DNA of 6,051 nt from Planctomycetaceae bacterium (GTDB lineage: Bacteria > Planctomycetota > Planctomycetia > Isosphaerales > Isosphaeraceae), in the NCBI GenBank assembly GCA_019232645.1, contig JAFANO010000751.1, positions 1 to 6,051 of the forward strand. The letters are read 5' to 3'. The position numbers and the translations under genes were made by a program. Within the stretch, counting starts at the first letter, position 1; the number at the start of each line of letters is the position of its first letter. Shown here piece by piece: positions 1-6,047 of the stretch. Under the pieces are notes generated by a model. That model did no database searches and was not told where the DNA came from. It was given only the letters and a program-made list of their open reading frames with translations.

Positions 1-165
1 CACGCGTCGGTCGACCACGACCACCTCAGTGGGATTGTGACCCGGGCGGGTGGCCTTCTTGGTCGCGTCTTCGCTACCAGTGGTTCGGGTCTTGGACGAC
101 GATCTGGACCTGGGGACCTCGTTGTCGGGACCAATAACGTCCCGCGACTGCTCCGGGAAGGACAC
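1..165 (-). CDS. Probable N-terminal part of an unidentified gene, cut by window edge
   Basis: This frame is open from a GTG at 165-163 to the window edge (55 codons seen) and starts MSFPEQSRDVIGPDN. It continues with a Ser/Thr/Lys/Arg-rich, probably disordered stretch, then TEVVVVDRRV at the edge, which looks like the first strand of a folded domain. About 43 of 55 codons end in G or C, clearly more than in the two competing minus frames, and this matches the strong G/C bias of the neighbouring genes. There is no good Shine-Dalgarno sequence and no in-frame ATG, so the start is uncertain. It follows the VWA gene on the same strand after 149 nt, so it may be the next gene of the cluster or a separate unit. 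I do not recognise the product. It could also be chance open frame in GC-rich DNA. Confidence 0.4.
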   Translation of the reverse strand, partial: MSFPEQSRDVIGPDNEVPRSRSSSKTRTTGSEDATKKATRPGHNPTEVVVVDRRV

Positions 166-314
166 CGCGAGCGACCCATGCGACCAATACCGCCAATCCT
201 GCAGGCAAATGTGATCTGTGCGTTGAGTTGAGCAGTCTTGTGTTTGGAGTTGCGCAACCGAGCGACAATCATCCTCCTGGAGACGATACGATGCGGTCCA
301 TTTCTTGCCTGTCC
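166..314. other. Intergenic gap after the VWA/GATase-like gene, with a 10-bp palindrome
   Basis: This 149-nt stretch separates the end of the 734-aa VWA gene from the candidate gene at the window edge. It is less GC-rich than the genes around it. It contains the perfect palindrome GTTGCGCAAC at 249-258, which could be an operator half-site pair or chance. On the minus strand a strong GGAGG sits at 277-273, directly against an ATG at 272 and five bases (ATGAT region) before a TTG at 268, but the frames that follow lack coding-like third positions. I see no convincing -35/-10 pair and no hairpin followed by a T run. Confidence 0.4.
249..258. promoter_or_regulatory. Perfect 10-bp palindrome GTTGCGCAAC, possible operator
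   Basis: GTTGCGCAAC is identical to its reverse complement and lies in the gap upstream of the candidate minus-strand gene at the left edge. Symmetric sites of this kind can bind dimeric regulators, but there is only one copy and no promoter can be placed beside it. The regulatory role is inference only. Confidence 0.15.
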
Positions 315-2519
315 CTATACCCACCCATTCCGCTTCCGGAGCCACCACTCGAGCGTCAACAGGGCGGTGAAGATCAGGAAGAACGGCCAGTTATCCCAGA
401 TCCGGTGCTCGGTCTGGCTGACGAACTCGGTGGAAACCTTCCCATGGAGTGAGCGGAGGTACTTGGGCAACTGCTCCGGGGGGAGCGACTCGCCCCCGGT
501 CGTCTCGGCGATCTGGCGGAGCAGCGCCCGGTCGGCGGCGGGATTCTCCATCTCGCGGTCGTCCTGGTAGACCAGGAACCGGGCGCTGTCGTGGCCGATC
601 TCGGTCCCCCCGCGGAGGGCCTTGACGCTGACCCGATACTCGCCCGGCTGCCCGACGGCGAAGTACGAGCCGCGCGCCTCGTCGCCTTGGTTGAAGAGCT
701 GGACCGATTCCGCAGGGGCGCCGGCGCCCTCGCGCGTGATTTTCGTCTCGTATGTCAAGCCCGTGATCGGCGCACCCTTGGCGTCGCGGGCGGTGACGGT
801 CATCTCGACCTTCTGGCCCAGCGAGATCCGACGGCTGTCGAGCGCGATCGTGACCTGATTCTCCCCCTGTTCTTCCTTGTGGGCGAGCCAGAAGATCGCT
901 TGCCTCCAGAACTTGCGGTGGGCCTGGCGGCCCTCGTCGGTGCCGCGGGCCCAGGTCCAGGTCTCGTCGCCGAAGGCGATGACGCGGCCCCGGCCCGTCT
1001 CCATGGCGACCATCAGGGGCACGGGCCGGGGACCGTCGGTGTGCGCCAGGATGCTCGCGTTCGGCTTGGGGTCGCCGAACTGGTTGGTGCCGGTGATCCG
1101 GGGCATGGCGTCCCAGATCCGCGCGCTCTCGGCCCGGGTGGGGGCAACCTGGAAGATGAAGCCCTCCGGCGCGTTGAGTTCGGGGACGAACTTCAGGCCC
1201 CCCTCGGGCTCGATCTGGCCGTCGCCGGGGTCGATCGTGACGGGCAGGATCCGGGCGACGTCGGTGCCGGACCAGCCCCCCGCGCCGAAGCTGGAGCGGC
1301 CCCCGAGCATGATCAGGCCCGCCCCCTTCTCGACCGCGAGGGCCAGGAGCCGCTGCTGCGTCCGGGTCAGCCGGTCGGCGGGCAGGTCGCCCAGGATATA
1401 GACGTCGTAGCGGCCGGGAGTGAATTCCGAGTCGTCCAGGCCCGGCTCGCCGTCCGTGGCCGGGTTGCGGAGGACCTTCAGGTCTCCCTGGATGTCGGGC
1501 GAGGCGTTGATGGCGCGGGCCAGGAACCGGTATTCCCAGGTGAAGTTCGGGCCCTGGAGGTAGAGGACGTTCAGGCCCCCCTTCAGGACGGTGACGAACG
1601 TGCTGATCTCGTTGTTCGAACGCAGCAGCTCCCTCTCCTTGGGCGCGACCCGGAGGGTGATCTTCTTCTCGCCAGCGGACTGGGGGATGAACGACAGTCC
1701 GGTGATCGGGACGACCTCCCTCCCCTCGGCGGCCCGGACCTGCGTCCGGGCGACCGACTCCCCCTCGACGAGCATCTCGACGTCGATCGGCTGGTTGGAG
1801 AACCCGCGGACGACGAGCGACCCCTTGACCTGGAGTCGGTTCTTGACGAAGACGGTCGGCCCGGCGACGAGCTCCTTGACGGCGATGTCGCGCGAGGCCG
1901 GCCCGGCGTTCTCGGACCCGAAGCCGACGGTGACGACCGGGACCTGCTGGCTCCGCAACTGGCGGGCGGCGACCAGCGGGGTCAGGCCGGCGTTGTTGGA
2001 GCCGTCGGACAGGAGGACGAGGGTGGCCACCCGCGTCCCCGACTGGCGCCGGATGGCCTCGAGGAGGGCGGCCCCGATCGCGGTTTCGCGGCCGAGCGCC
2101 TCGGCCGTCTCCCCGGGCTTCTGGTCGCGGAGCCCGTCGCTGAACCGGAAGAACTTCGCGTCCAGGTCCGGGTCGAGGTCCTTGGTCAGGGCGCGGGCCT
2201 GGCTCAGCGTCTTCAACGCCACGCCCCAGCGGGTCTGGCCCCGGACCTCGTCATTGAGCTGCATGCTCGCCGAGTCGTCGATCAGGAAGACGATCGAGGC
2301 CGGCTGCTTCTTCTTCTCCTGGACGACCACCGACGGGCGGAAGGCGGCCGCGACGCAGAGCAGGACCGCCGCCAGCCGGAGGCCCAGGGCCAGCCAGCGC
2401 CAGCGGCCCCGGGTCCCGCGCAACCTCCGACGATAGGCCCAGATGGTCAGGACCATCACCACCAGCGCCGCCACGACCACCACGGGCCAGGGACCGATCG
2501 GGCTGAAGCTCACACTCAT
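315..2519 (-). CDS. VWA domain membrane protein with glutamine-amidotransferase-like domain
   Basis: A 734-aa membrane protein of unknown precise function, from the VWA/GATase-like family that accompanies MoxR-DUF58 cassettes. Two N-terminal membrane helices (about residues 12-29 and 43-60) are followed by a VWA domain with a complete MIDAS metal site: DDSAS at 81-85, T146 in ETAIGAAL, and D172 in LLSDGSNN. A beta-rich segment follows, then a class I glutamine-amidotransferase-like fold starting near NVLYLQG. Its nucleophile-elbow region reads MLGGRSSFGAGG (from M404), with no cysteine, so amidotransferase chemistry is unlikely. A second Ig-like beta domain (from about QVTIALDSRRISLG) precedes a C-terminal helix at about 710-726 ending in RKRNGWV. 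Most of the protein between helix 2 and the last helix is probably periplasmic. I chose ATG 2519 because GGAAGG at 2533-2528 lies eight bases upstream; the in-frame GTG at 2528 overlaps that site. The gene lies 330 nt after the BatA-like gene, so it may have its own promoter. Confidence 0.9.
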   Translation of the reverse strand: MSVSFSPIGPWPVVVVAALVVMVLTIWAYRRRLRGTRGRWRWLALGLRLAAVLLCVAAAFRPSVVVQEKKKQPASIVFLIDDSASMQLNDEVRGQTRWGVALKTLSQARALTKDLDPDLDAKFFRFSDGLRDQKPGETAEALGRETAIGAALLEAIRRQSGTRVATLVLLSDGSNNAGLTPLVAARQLRSQQVPVVTVGFGSENAGPASRDIAVKELVAGPTVFVKNRLQVKGSLVVRGFSNQPIDVEMLVEGESVARTQVRAAEGREVVPITGLSFIPQSAGEKKITLRVAPKERELLRSNNEISTFVTVLKGGLNVLYLQGPNFTWEYRFLARAINASPDIQGDLKVLRNPATDGEPGLDDSEFTPGRYDVYILGDLPADRLTRTQQRLLALAVEKGAGLIMLGGRSSFGAGGWSGTDVARILPVTIDPGDGQIEPEGGLKFVPELNAPEGFIFQVAPTRAESARIWDAMPRITGTNQFGDPKPNASILAHTDGPRPVPLMVAMETGRGRVIAFGDETWTWARGTDEGRQAHRKFWRQAIFWLAHKEEQGENQVTIALDSRRISLGQKVEMTVTARDAKGAPITGLTYETKITREGAGAPAESVQLFNQGDEARGSYFAVGQPGEYRVSVKALRGGTEIGHDSARFLVYQDDREMENPAADRALLRQIAETTGGESLPPEQLPKYLRSLHGKVSTEFVSQTEHRIWDNWPFFLIFTALLTLEWWLRKRNGWV

Positions 2520-2527
2520 CGCGGCCA

Positions 2528-2533
2528 CCTTCC
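2528..2533 (-). promoter_or_regulatory. Ribosome binding site GGAAGG that decides the start at ATG 2519
   Basis: On the minus strand GGAAGG is followed by eight bases and then ATG at 2519-2517. The alternative GTG start at 2528-2526 would share its first base with this site, so initiation there is unlikely and the protein should begin MSVSFSPIG. Confidence 0.6.
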
Positions 2534-2589
2534 GGCTTGGTACGATCCCTCTCTCTTACGCGCTCCAGGAATATCGTGCGCCCTGTCTG

Positions 2590-2680
2590 CTGATTTGAAA
2601 TATGAAATCTCAAATTTAAAATATGAAATCTCTAATATGAAATCTCAGATTTGAAATCTGAAATCTCAGATTTGAGATCC
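2590..2680. repeat. AT-rich array of thirteen 7-bp repeats, consensus GAAATCT
   Basis: Read in steps of seven from 2590 the plus strand gives ctgattt, gaaatat, gaaatct, caaattt, aaaatat, gaaatct, ctaatat, gaaatct, cagattt, gaaatct, gaaatct, cagattt, gagatcc. Exact GAAATCT units begin at 2604, 2625, 2639, 2653 and 2660, all spaced by multiples of seven. Some units (cagattt) resemble the reverse complement, so the array also folds: CAGATTT/AAATCTG around one base at 2646-2660, and ATCTCA/TGAGAT with a 4-nt loop at 2663-2678. Because 7 and 3 share no factor, any reading frame gives a 7-residue repeat (such as YEISNLK), which explains the spurious open frames across it. Base composition is far more AT-rich than the flanking genes. 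Function unknown. Confidence 0.85.
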
Positions 2681-2751
2681 GAACAGTACGCACAAACTCT
2701 CTGGAATGCGTATCAGACACAGGCACGATGAGGCTGTCCGATTCTTCATGG

Positions 2752-2768
2752 GGTGGGCACCGCCCTCC
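2752..2768. repeat. Imperfect inverted repeat sharing a GGTGGGCA core with the nearby hairpin
   Basis: GGTGGGC and GCCCTCC flank a 3-nt loop (ACC), pairing GGGC (2755-2758) with GCCC (2762-2765) and then GG with CC around one T-T mismatch. The core GGTGGGCA recurs in the stronger hairpin at 2784-2810 in the same orientation, so the two elements may be related copies of one dispersed palindromic repeat. A clear role cannot be given. Confidence 0.4.
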
Positions 2769-2783
2769 ACAAATCACCAGGAA

Positions 2784-2810
2784 CGGATGGTGGGCAGTTG
2801 CCACCATCCG
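2784..2810 (-). terminator. Strong 10-bp hairpin downstream of the BatA-like gene; terminator or REP-like element
   Basis: CGGATGGTGG (2784-2793) and CCACCATCCG (2801-2810) are perfect reverse complements separated by a 7-nt loop. The hairpin begins about 40 nt after the stop codon of the BatA-like gene on the minus strand. This position suits a transcription terminator or an mRNA-stabilising 3' structure. On either strand, however, no run of T follows the stem, so a classical intrinsic terminator is not shown. It could instead be a dispersed REP-like palindrome, given the related inverted repeat close by. Confidence 0.5.
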
Positions 2811-2849
2811 AAGAAGATCCGGACCGGACGGCCCCTCCGGGCTCATGAC

Positions 2850-5036
2850 TCAGGCCGCGACGGTCGCCGACCGGGCACCGCCCTCGCTGTAGAAGGTGTT
2901 GGCCAGGAAGTTCTCGGCCGTCACCACCACCAGGATCAGCGCCATCAGCCAGGGGAAGATCTCGTGGCCGACCCGTCCCCGGGTGATGGCCCGGTTCAGG
3001 CTCTCGGGGTCATCGGCCAGGTGGTAGTTGTTCTTGCCGAAGAGCGCATCGAGGTCGCGCGCCTCCAGGGGGACGAGCTGGGTCTCCGCCAGCGGCGGGT
3101 TGACGCTGAAGCCGAGTGTCGCGACGGCCCCCTCCGGCCCCGAGGCCGTCACCTTCCACTGGCCGACCGGCTGGGGGGTGACGATGACCAGCGCGTCGCT
3201 GGTGGCCTCGGGGGTGAGCCGGTCGGTCGTCTTGGCGTCGGGGCCCTGGACGACGTAGTTCTTGAACCGGCGGGTCGGGTCGATGGCCAGGACGACGTCC
3301 TGGCCCGCCTCGAAGTTGAGCCGCTCGGCCGCGATGCCGGCCAGGTACGCGACCGTCTGGAGCTGGATCGCCAGGAACGGCCAGTACTGGGGGAACTCGT
3401 TCCAGGCCGCGAGCGACTTGCGGTCGGCGCGGCGCGCCAGGGGCGTCGTCCAGAGCAGGGCGCGGCCGGTCTTGACCCCCTGGAAGACCCGCTCGACCAG
3501 CGCGGGGGCGCCGTCGGAATAGGTCAGCAAGGTGCGCGAACCCTCGGGGGGCGTGACCGACCAGTAGTGAGAGATCGGCACCTGCGAGAGCACGGCGTCG
3601 AGCTGTTTGCTGTACCGGTTGAAGAGCGGATGGTTGAAGTCGCTGACCTTGCCGAAGACGGTCTCGGCCTTCGGGTCCTGGACCTTGCTCGGCGCGGCCG
3701 GGACGAGCTGCGCGGCGACCGGGCCGTTATAGTTCTCGGGCCGGCAACGATCGCCGAGGCCGATGACGACGCCGCCGCCCTCGCGGACGTAGTCGTTGAG
3801 CCGGCCCCAATCGGCCTCGGCGAGCTGGGTGACGTTGAGCAGGAAGACGCAGGTGAATGTCCGGAGCGAGTCCCTGGCCCGCGACGCGAACTGCTCGGGC
3901 CGGACCCGCTCGACCTGGCACGTCCGGGGCGCCCCGGGAGGGAGCAGGGCCGAGCCGGGGTCGAGCGCGTCGGCGACGAACTCGGCGTCGATCTCCAGGT
4001 CGGAGACGACCAGGACCTTCATCGCCGGCTGGACCTTGAACGTGAAGTAGCGGACGTCGTCGAACGACATCGGGTCGGGGGCGCCGCGGACCCGCACGAA
4101 GCCCTGATGCAGCGGGACGGAGGGGTCGAGCTTGGGGGTCGTGAACCGGACCGTGGTCTCGCCGTTGGCCGGCAGCGCGACGGGTTGCTTCCCCTTGGGC
4201 ACGTCGTCGAGATAGAACTCCACCACGCGCTCGAGGGCCGGCCCCCGCGACCGCAGGAGGGCCTTGATCTCGACCGTCTCTCCCTGGGTGGCGACGCTCT
4301 CGGAGGGCTCGGCCTCGACGACGGCGATGTCGTGGGCCTCCTTGGGCGTCAGTCGGAGGATATAAGTGCCGACTCCCGCCTTGACCTCCTTGATCTTGTC
4401 GAGTCCCTCGACGGGTCGGCCCTTCTCCCAGGACGAGCCGGCCAGGTCGGTCAGGATGTAAACCTCGTGGCGGGGCCGGTCGCTGTCGGCGACCGCCGCG
4501 TAGGCCTGCCCCACGGCGGCGTTCAGCGACCGGGGCTGGGCGGCGCGGAGCGCCAGGCCCTCGATCCGCTTGCGCGCGGCGGCGGGGGAGAGCGGCACCG
4601 GCACGCCCGGCTCCGCCGAATCGACCACGAAGACCTGACTGGTGGCGGGCGTCTTCTTCAGGATCTCGTCGGCGCGCTCCTTGGCCTCGTCGAGCCGGGT
4701 CTTGAACTTGTCGGTGTAGCCCATCGACAGGCTGGTGTCGAAGACCAGGCCCAGCGCCGTGGGGACCTCCCGATCGCCGAGCGTCGCCTGCGAGAACAAC
4801 GAGGGTCGGGCCAGCGCCAGCGCCATCAGCGCCACCAGCGCCATCCGCGCCAGTAGGAGCAGCCAGTTCTTGATCCGGAGCTTCGTGCGCGACCGTTTCT
4901 GCCGCTCGCGGATCAGCCGAAGCGCCGGGAAGATGACGTGCTTGGGCGTCTGCTTCATGAACAGGTGCAGGATCACCGGCAGGGCGGCCAGCGTCGCCCC
5001 CGCCGCAAGTCCCGCGTGGAGCAAGGAGAGGTCCAT
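2850..5036 (-). CDS. BatA-type VWA membrane protein with GATase-like domain
   Basis: A 728-aa membrane protein with the BatA N-terminal signature: a first membrane helix (about residues 5-25, MDLSLLHAGL), then ALPVILHLFMKQTPKHVIFPALRLI, a basic segment, and a second helix at about 57-77 ending in ARPSLF. The VWA domain follows, with DTSLS at 100-104 and D197 in ILTDLAG. The position usually held by the third metal ligand Thr appears to be S170 (PRSLNAAVG). Next come an Ig/CARDB-like beta domain (from about DIAVVEAEPSE), a glutamine-amidotransferase-like Rossmann fold starting MKVLVVSDLEID and including IGLGDRCRPENYNG with Cys at 431, a further beta-rich segment, and a C-terminal helix at about 692-712. 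The start is ATG 5036: the open frame extends upstream to 5240, but those residues are Arg/Pro-rich, overlap the DUF58 gene, and precede the family's normal N terminus. The ribosome binding site is weak. Probably works with the DUF58 protein at the membrane; the substrate is unknown. Confidence 0.9.
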   Translation of the reverse strand: MDLSLLHAGLAAGATLAALPVILHLFMKQTPKHVIFPALRLIRERQKRSRTKLRIKNWLLLLARMALVALMALALARPSLFSQATLGDREVPTALGLVFDTSLSMGYTDKFKTRLDEAKERADEILKKTPATSQVFVVDSAEPGVPVPLSPAAARKRIEGLALRAAQPRSLNAAVGQAYAAVADSDRPRHEVYILTDLAGSSWEKGRPVEGLDKIKEVKAGVGTYILRLTPKEAHDIAVVEAEPSESVATQGETVEIKALLRSRGPALERVVEFYLDDVPKGKQPVALPANGETTVRFTTPKLDPSVPLHQGFVRVRGAPDPMSFDDVRYFTFKVQPAMKVLVVSDLEIDAEFVADALDPGSALLPPGAPRTCQVERVRPEQFASRARDSLRTFTCVFLLNVTQLAEADWGRLNDYVREGGGVVIGLGDRCRPENYNGPVAAQLVPAAPSKVQDPKAETVFGKVSDFNHPLFNRYSKQLDAVLSQVPISHYWSVTPPEGSRTLLTYSDGAPALVERVFQGVKTGRALLWTTPLARRADRKSLAAWNEFPQYWPFLAIQLQTVAYLAGIAAERLNFEAGQDVVLAIDPTRRFKNYVVQGPDAKTTDRLTPEATSDALVIVTPQPVGQWKVTASGPEGAVATLGFSVNPPLAETQLVPLEARDLDALFGKNNYHLADDPESLNRAITRGRVGHEIFPWLMALILVVVTAENFLANTFYSEGGARSATVAA

Positions 5037-5143
5037 AGGGTCCCGTCTCGAAGGTCGAACCGTTGATCGCCCGGGATCGAGGTCACGCGACGGATCCCTG
5101 GCAGGGCGTGCCACCCCGCCGCAACGGCGGCCCGATCGCCCGC
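5037..5143 (-). other. 107-nt intra-operon gap with two GC-rich hairpins
   Basis: The gap between the DUF58 and BatA-like genes holds two adjacent short inverted repeats: TGGCA/TGCCA with a 5-nt loop at 5099-5113, and CCGCCG/CGGCGG with a 3-nt loop at 5116-5130. Neither is followed by a T run on the minus strand. They could lower expression of the downstream membrane protein relative to DUF58, or protect the upstream mRNA end; both roles are inference. A 107-nt gap is longer than usual inside a tightly coupled operon. Confidence 0.4.
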
Positions 5144-6040
5144 CTAACGTCCTTGCCGGCTGTGGAGATAGCTCATCAAGGCCTTGTCGAAGGGCATGCC
5201 GGTGTGCAGGGGGACGTAGTCGATCCGGGCGGCCAGGCACTCCTTGCGGTATGTCGCATGGAACTTCGCGACCTCTTCTAGATAGTCCGCCTTGATCCCC
5301 TCGGCGTCAACCAGCAGGGTCTCCCGCGTCTCGTTGTCCTCCAGCTCGAGCATCCCTTCGAATGGAAACAGCGCCTCGGCCTCGTCGAGGACGTGGAAGA
5401 CGATCACGTCGTGCCCGGCGAACCGGAACCGGTGCAGGGCGTGGAGGATCGGGTCGGTGTCGCCGAGTAGGTCGCTGAAGATCATCACCAGGCTCCGGTG
5501 GCGGATCATGCTCGCGACCTGGTGCAGGCTCGTGGCGATCGCCGTCGCGCCGGCCGGCTTGAGCCGCGACAGCAGCGAGAGGATGTTGCCCAGTTGGGAC
5601 CGCTTGCTCCTCGGGGCCAGGCTCTGTCGGACCTGCTGGTCGAAGGCGACCAGCCCGACCGGGTCTTGCTGGTGGATCATCAGGTAGCCCAGCGCCGCGG
5701 CCAGGCTGATCCCGTACTCGAACTTCGTCAGCTCCTGCCGGTAGGTGTACCCCATCGATCCCGAGAGGTCCATGATCAGGTAGCCGGTCAGATTCGTCTC
5801 GGCCTGAAACTTCTTGATATAGAAACGATCGGTCTTGGCATAGACGTTCCAATCGATGTCCGCGATGTTGTCGCCGGCGGTGTACTTGCGATGCTCGGAG
5901 AACTCGACCGAGAAGCCATGGAACGGGCTGGCGTGCAACCCGGCGATGAACCCCTCGACGATGAACCGGGCGCGGAGGTCGAGCCGCGAGACCTGGCGAA
6001 TCACCTCGGGCTTCAGGAATTTTTCGGCCGTGATCGCCAC
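5144..6040 (-). CDS. DUF58 domain-containing protein
   Basis: A complete 298-aa soluble protein of the DUF58 family, a VWA-related fold found beside MoxR AAA+ ATPases. The family signature is clear: SPFHGFSVEFSEHRKYTAGD (38-57), then IADIDWNVYAKTDRFYIKKF (59-78) with the conserved GDN..DIDW core and E81. The VWA part carries a full MIDAS: DLSGS at 91-95, T166 in GATAI, and D190 in FSDLLGD. There is no signal peptide or membrane helix, so it probably works in the cytoplasm as the link between a MoxR ATPase and the membrane VWA proteins encoded downstream. This is the short form of the family; many DUF58 proteins have two N-terminal membrane helices. The start is GTG 6040, with GAGG at 6051-6048 seven bases upstream. 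The MoxR gene expected before it is outside the window. Confidence 0.93.
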   Translation of the reverse strand: MAITAEKFLKPEVIRQVSRLDLRARFIVEGFIAGLHASPFHGFSVEFSEHRKYTAGDNIADIDWNVYAKTDRFYIKKFQAETNLTGYLIMDLSGSMGYTYRQELTKFEYGISLAAALGYLMIHQQDPVGLVAFDQQVRQSLAPRSKRSQLGNILSLLSRLKPAGATAIATSLHQVASMIRHRSLVMIFSDLLGDTDPILHALHRFRFAGHDVIVFHVLDEAEALFPFEGMLELEDNETRETLLVDAEGIKADYLEEVAKFHATYRKECLAARIDYVPLHTGMPFDKALMSYLHSRQGR

Positions 6041-6047
6041 GGGACAA

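Larger units (their letters stand above)
2520..2849. other. 330-nt non-coding gap made of repeats and inverted repeats
   Basis: This gap lies between the BatA-like gene and the downstream VWA gene. In minus-strand order it holds a strong hairpin (2810-2784), an imperfect inverted repeat with a related GGTGGGCA core (2768-2752), a short unstructured stretch, and an AT-rich array of 7-bp repeats (2680-2590). The last part, 2589-2520, contains a purine-rich run and the ribosome binding site of the next gene. The open frames crossing it are made of repeat sequence and look non-coding. The AT-rich array could supply promoter-like DNA for the 734-aa gene, but I cannot place a clear -35/-10 pair. 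Confidence 0.6.

Noticed and set aside
37..231. Plus-strand 64-codon open frame near the left edge
   Set aside because: It lies opposite a more gene-like minus-strand frame, has no upstream ribosome binding site, and has no recognisable product.
74..268. Minus-strand 64-codon open frame starting TTG, five bases after a strong GGAGG
   Set aside because: The ribosome binding site is good, but only about 56% of codons end in G or C, against far higher values in the real genes, and the product shows no recognisable feature. An ATG at 272 in another frame touches the GGAGG directly, too close for initiation.
591..2654. Plus-strand open frame of 687 codons opposite the 734-aa VWA gene
   Set aside because: Its product is a low-complexity Asp/Arg/Gly/Leu/Pro-rich sequence typical of the antisense strand of a G/C-biased gene. 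The minus-strand frame has clear domains, and this frame's end is just translated heptamer repeat.
2590..2680. CRISPR array
   Set aside because: The units are 7 bp with no spacers, and no cas genes are present.
2616..2846. Minus-strand 76-codon open frame in the gap between the two membrane-protein genes
   Set aside because: It is the translation of the hairpins and the heptamer array (ISNLRFQISNLRF at its end), overlaps the BatA-like gene region boundary without a proper ribosome binding site, and shows no protein-like character.
2706..4856. Plus-strand open frame of 716 codons opposite the BatA-like gene
   Set aside because: Same antisense signature, with no recognisable domain; the opposite strand encodes BatA, VWA and GATase-like features.
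5037..5240. N-terminal extension of the BatA-like gene up to 5240
   Set aside because: The 68 extra residues are Arg/Pro-rich, overlap the DUF58 gene, and would put soluble sequence before the family's normal membrane-helix N terminus (MDLSLL).
5307..6047. Minus-strand 246-codon open frame overlapping the DUF58 gene in another frame
   Set aside because: Its product is Arg/Pro/Gly-rich shadow sequence, while the overlapping frame encodes a complete DUF58 protein with MIDAS motifs.
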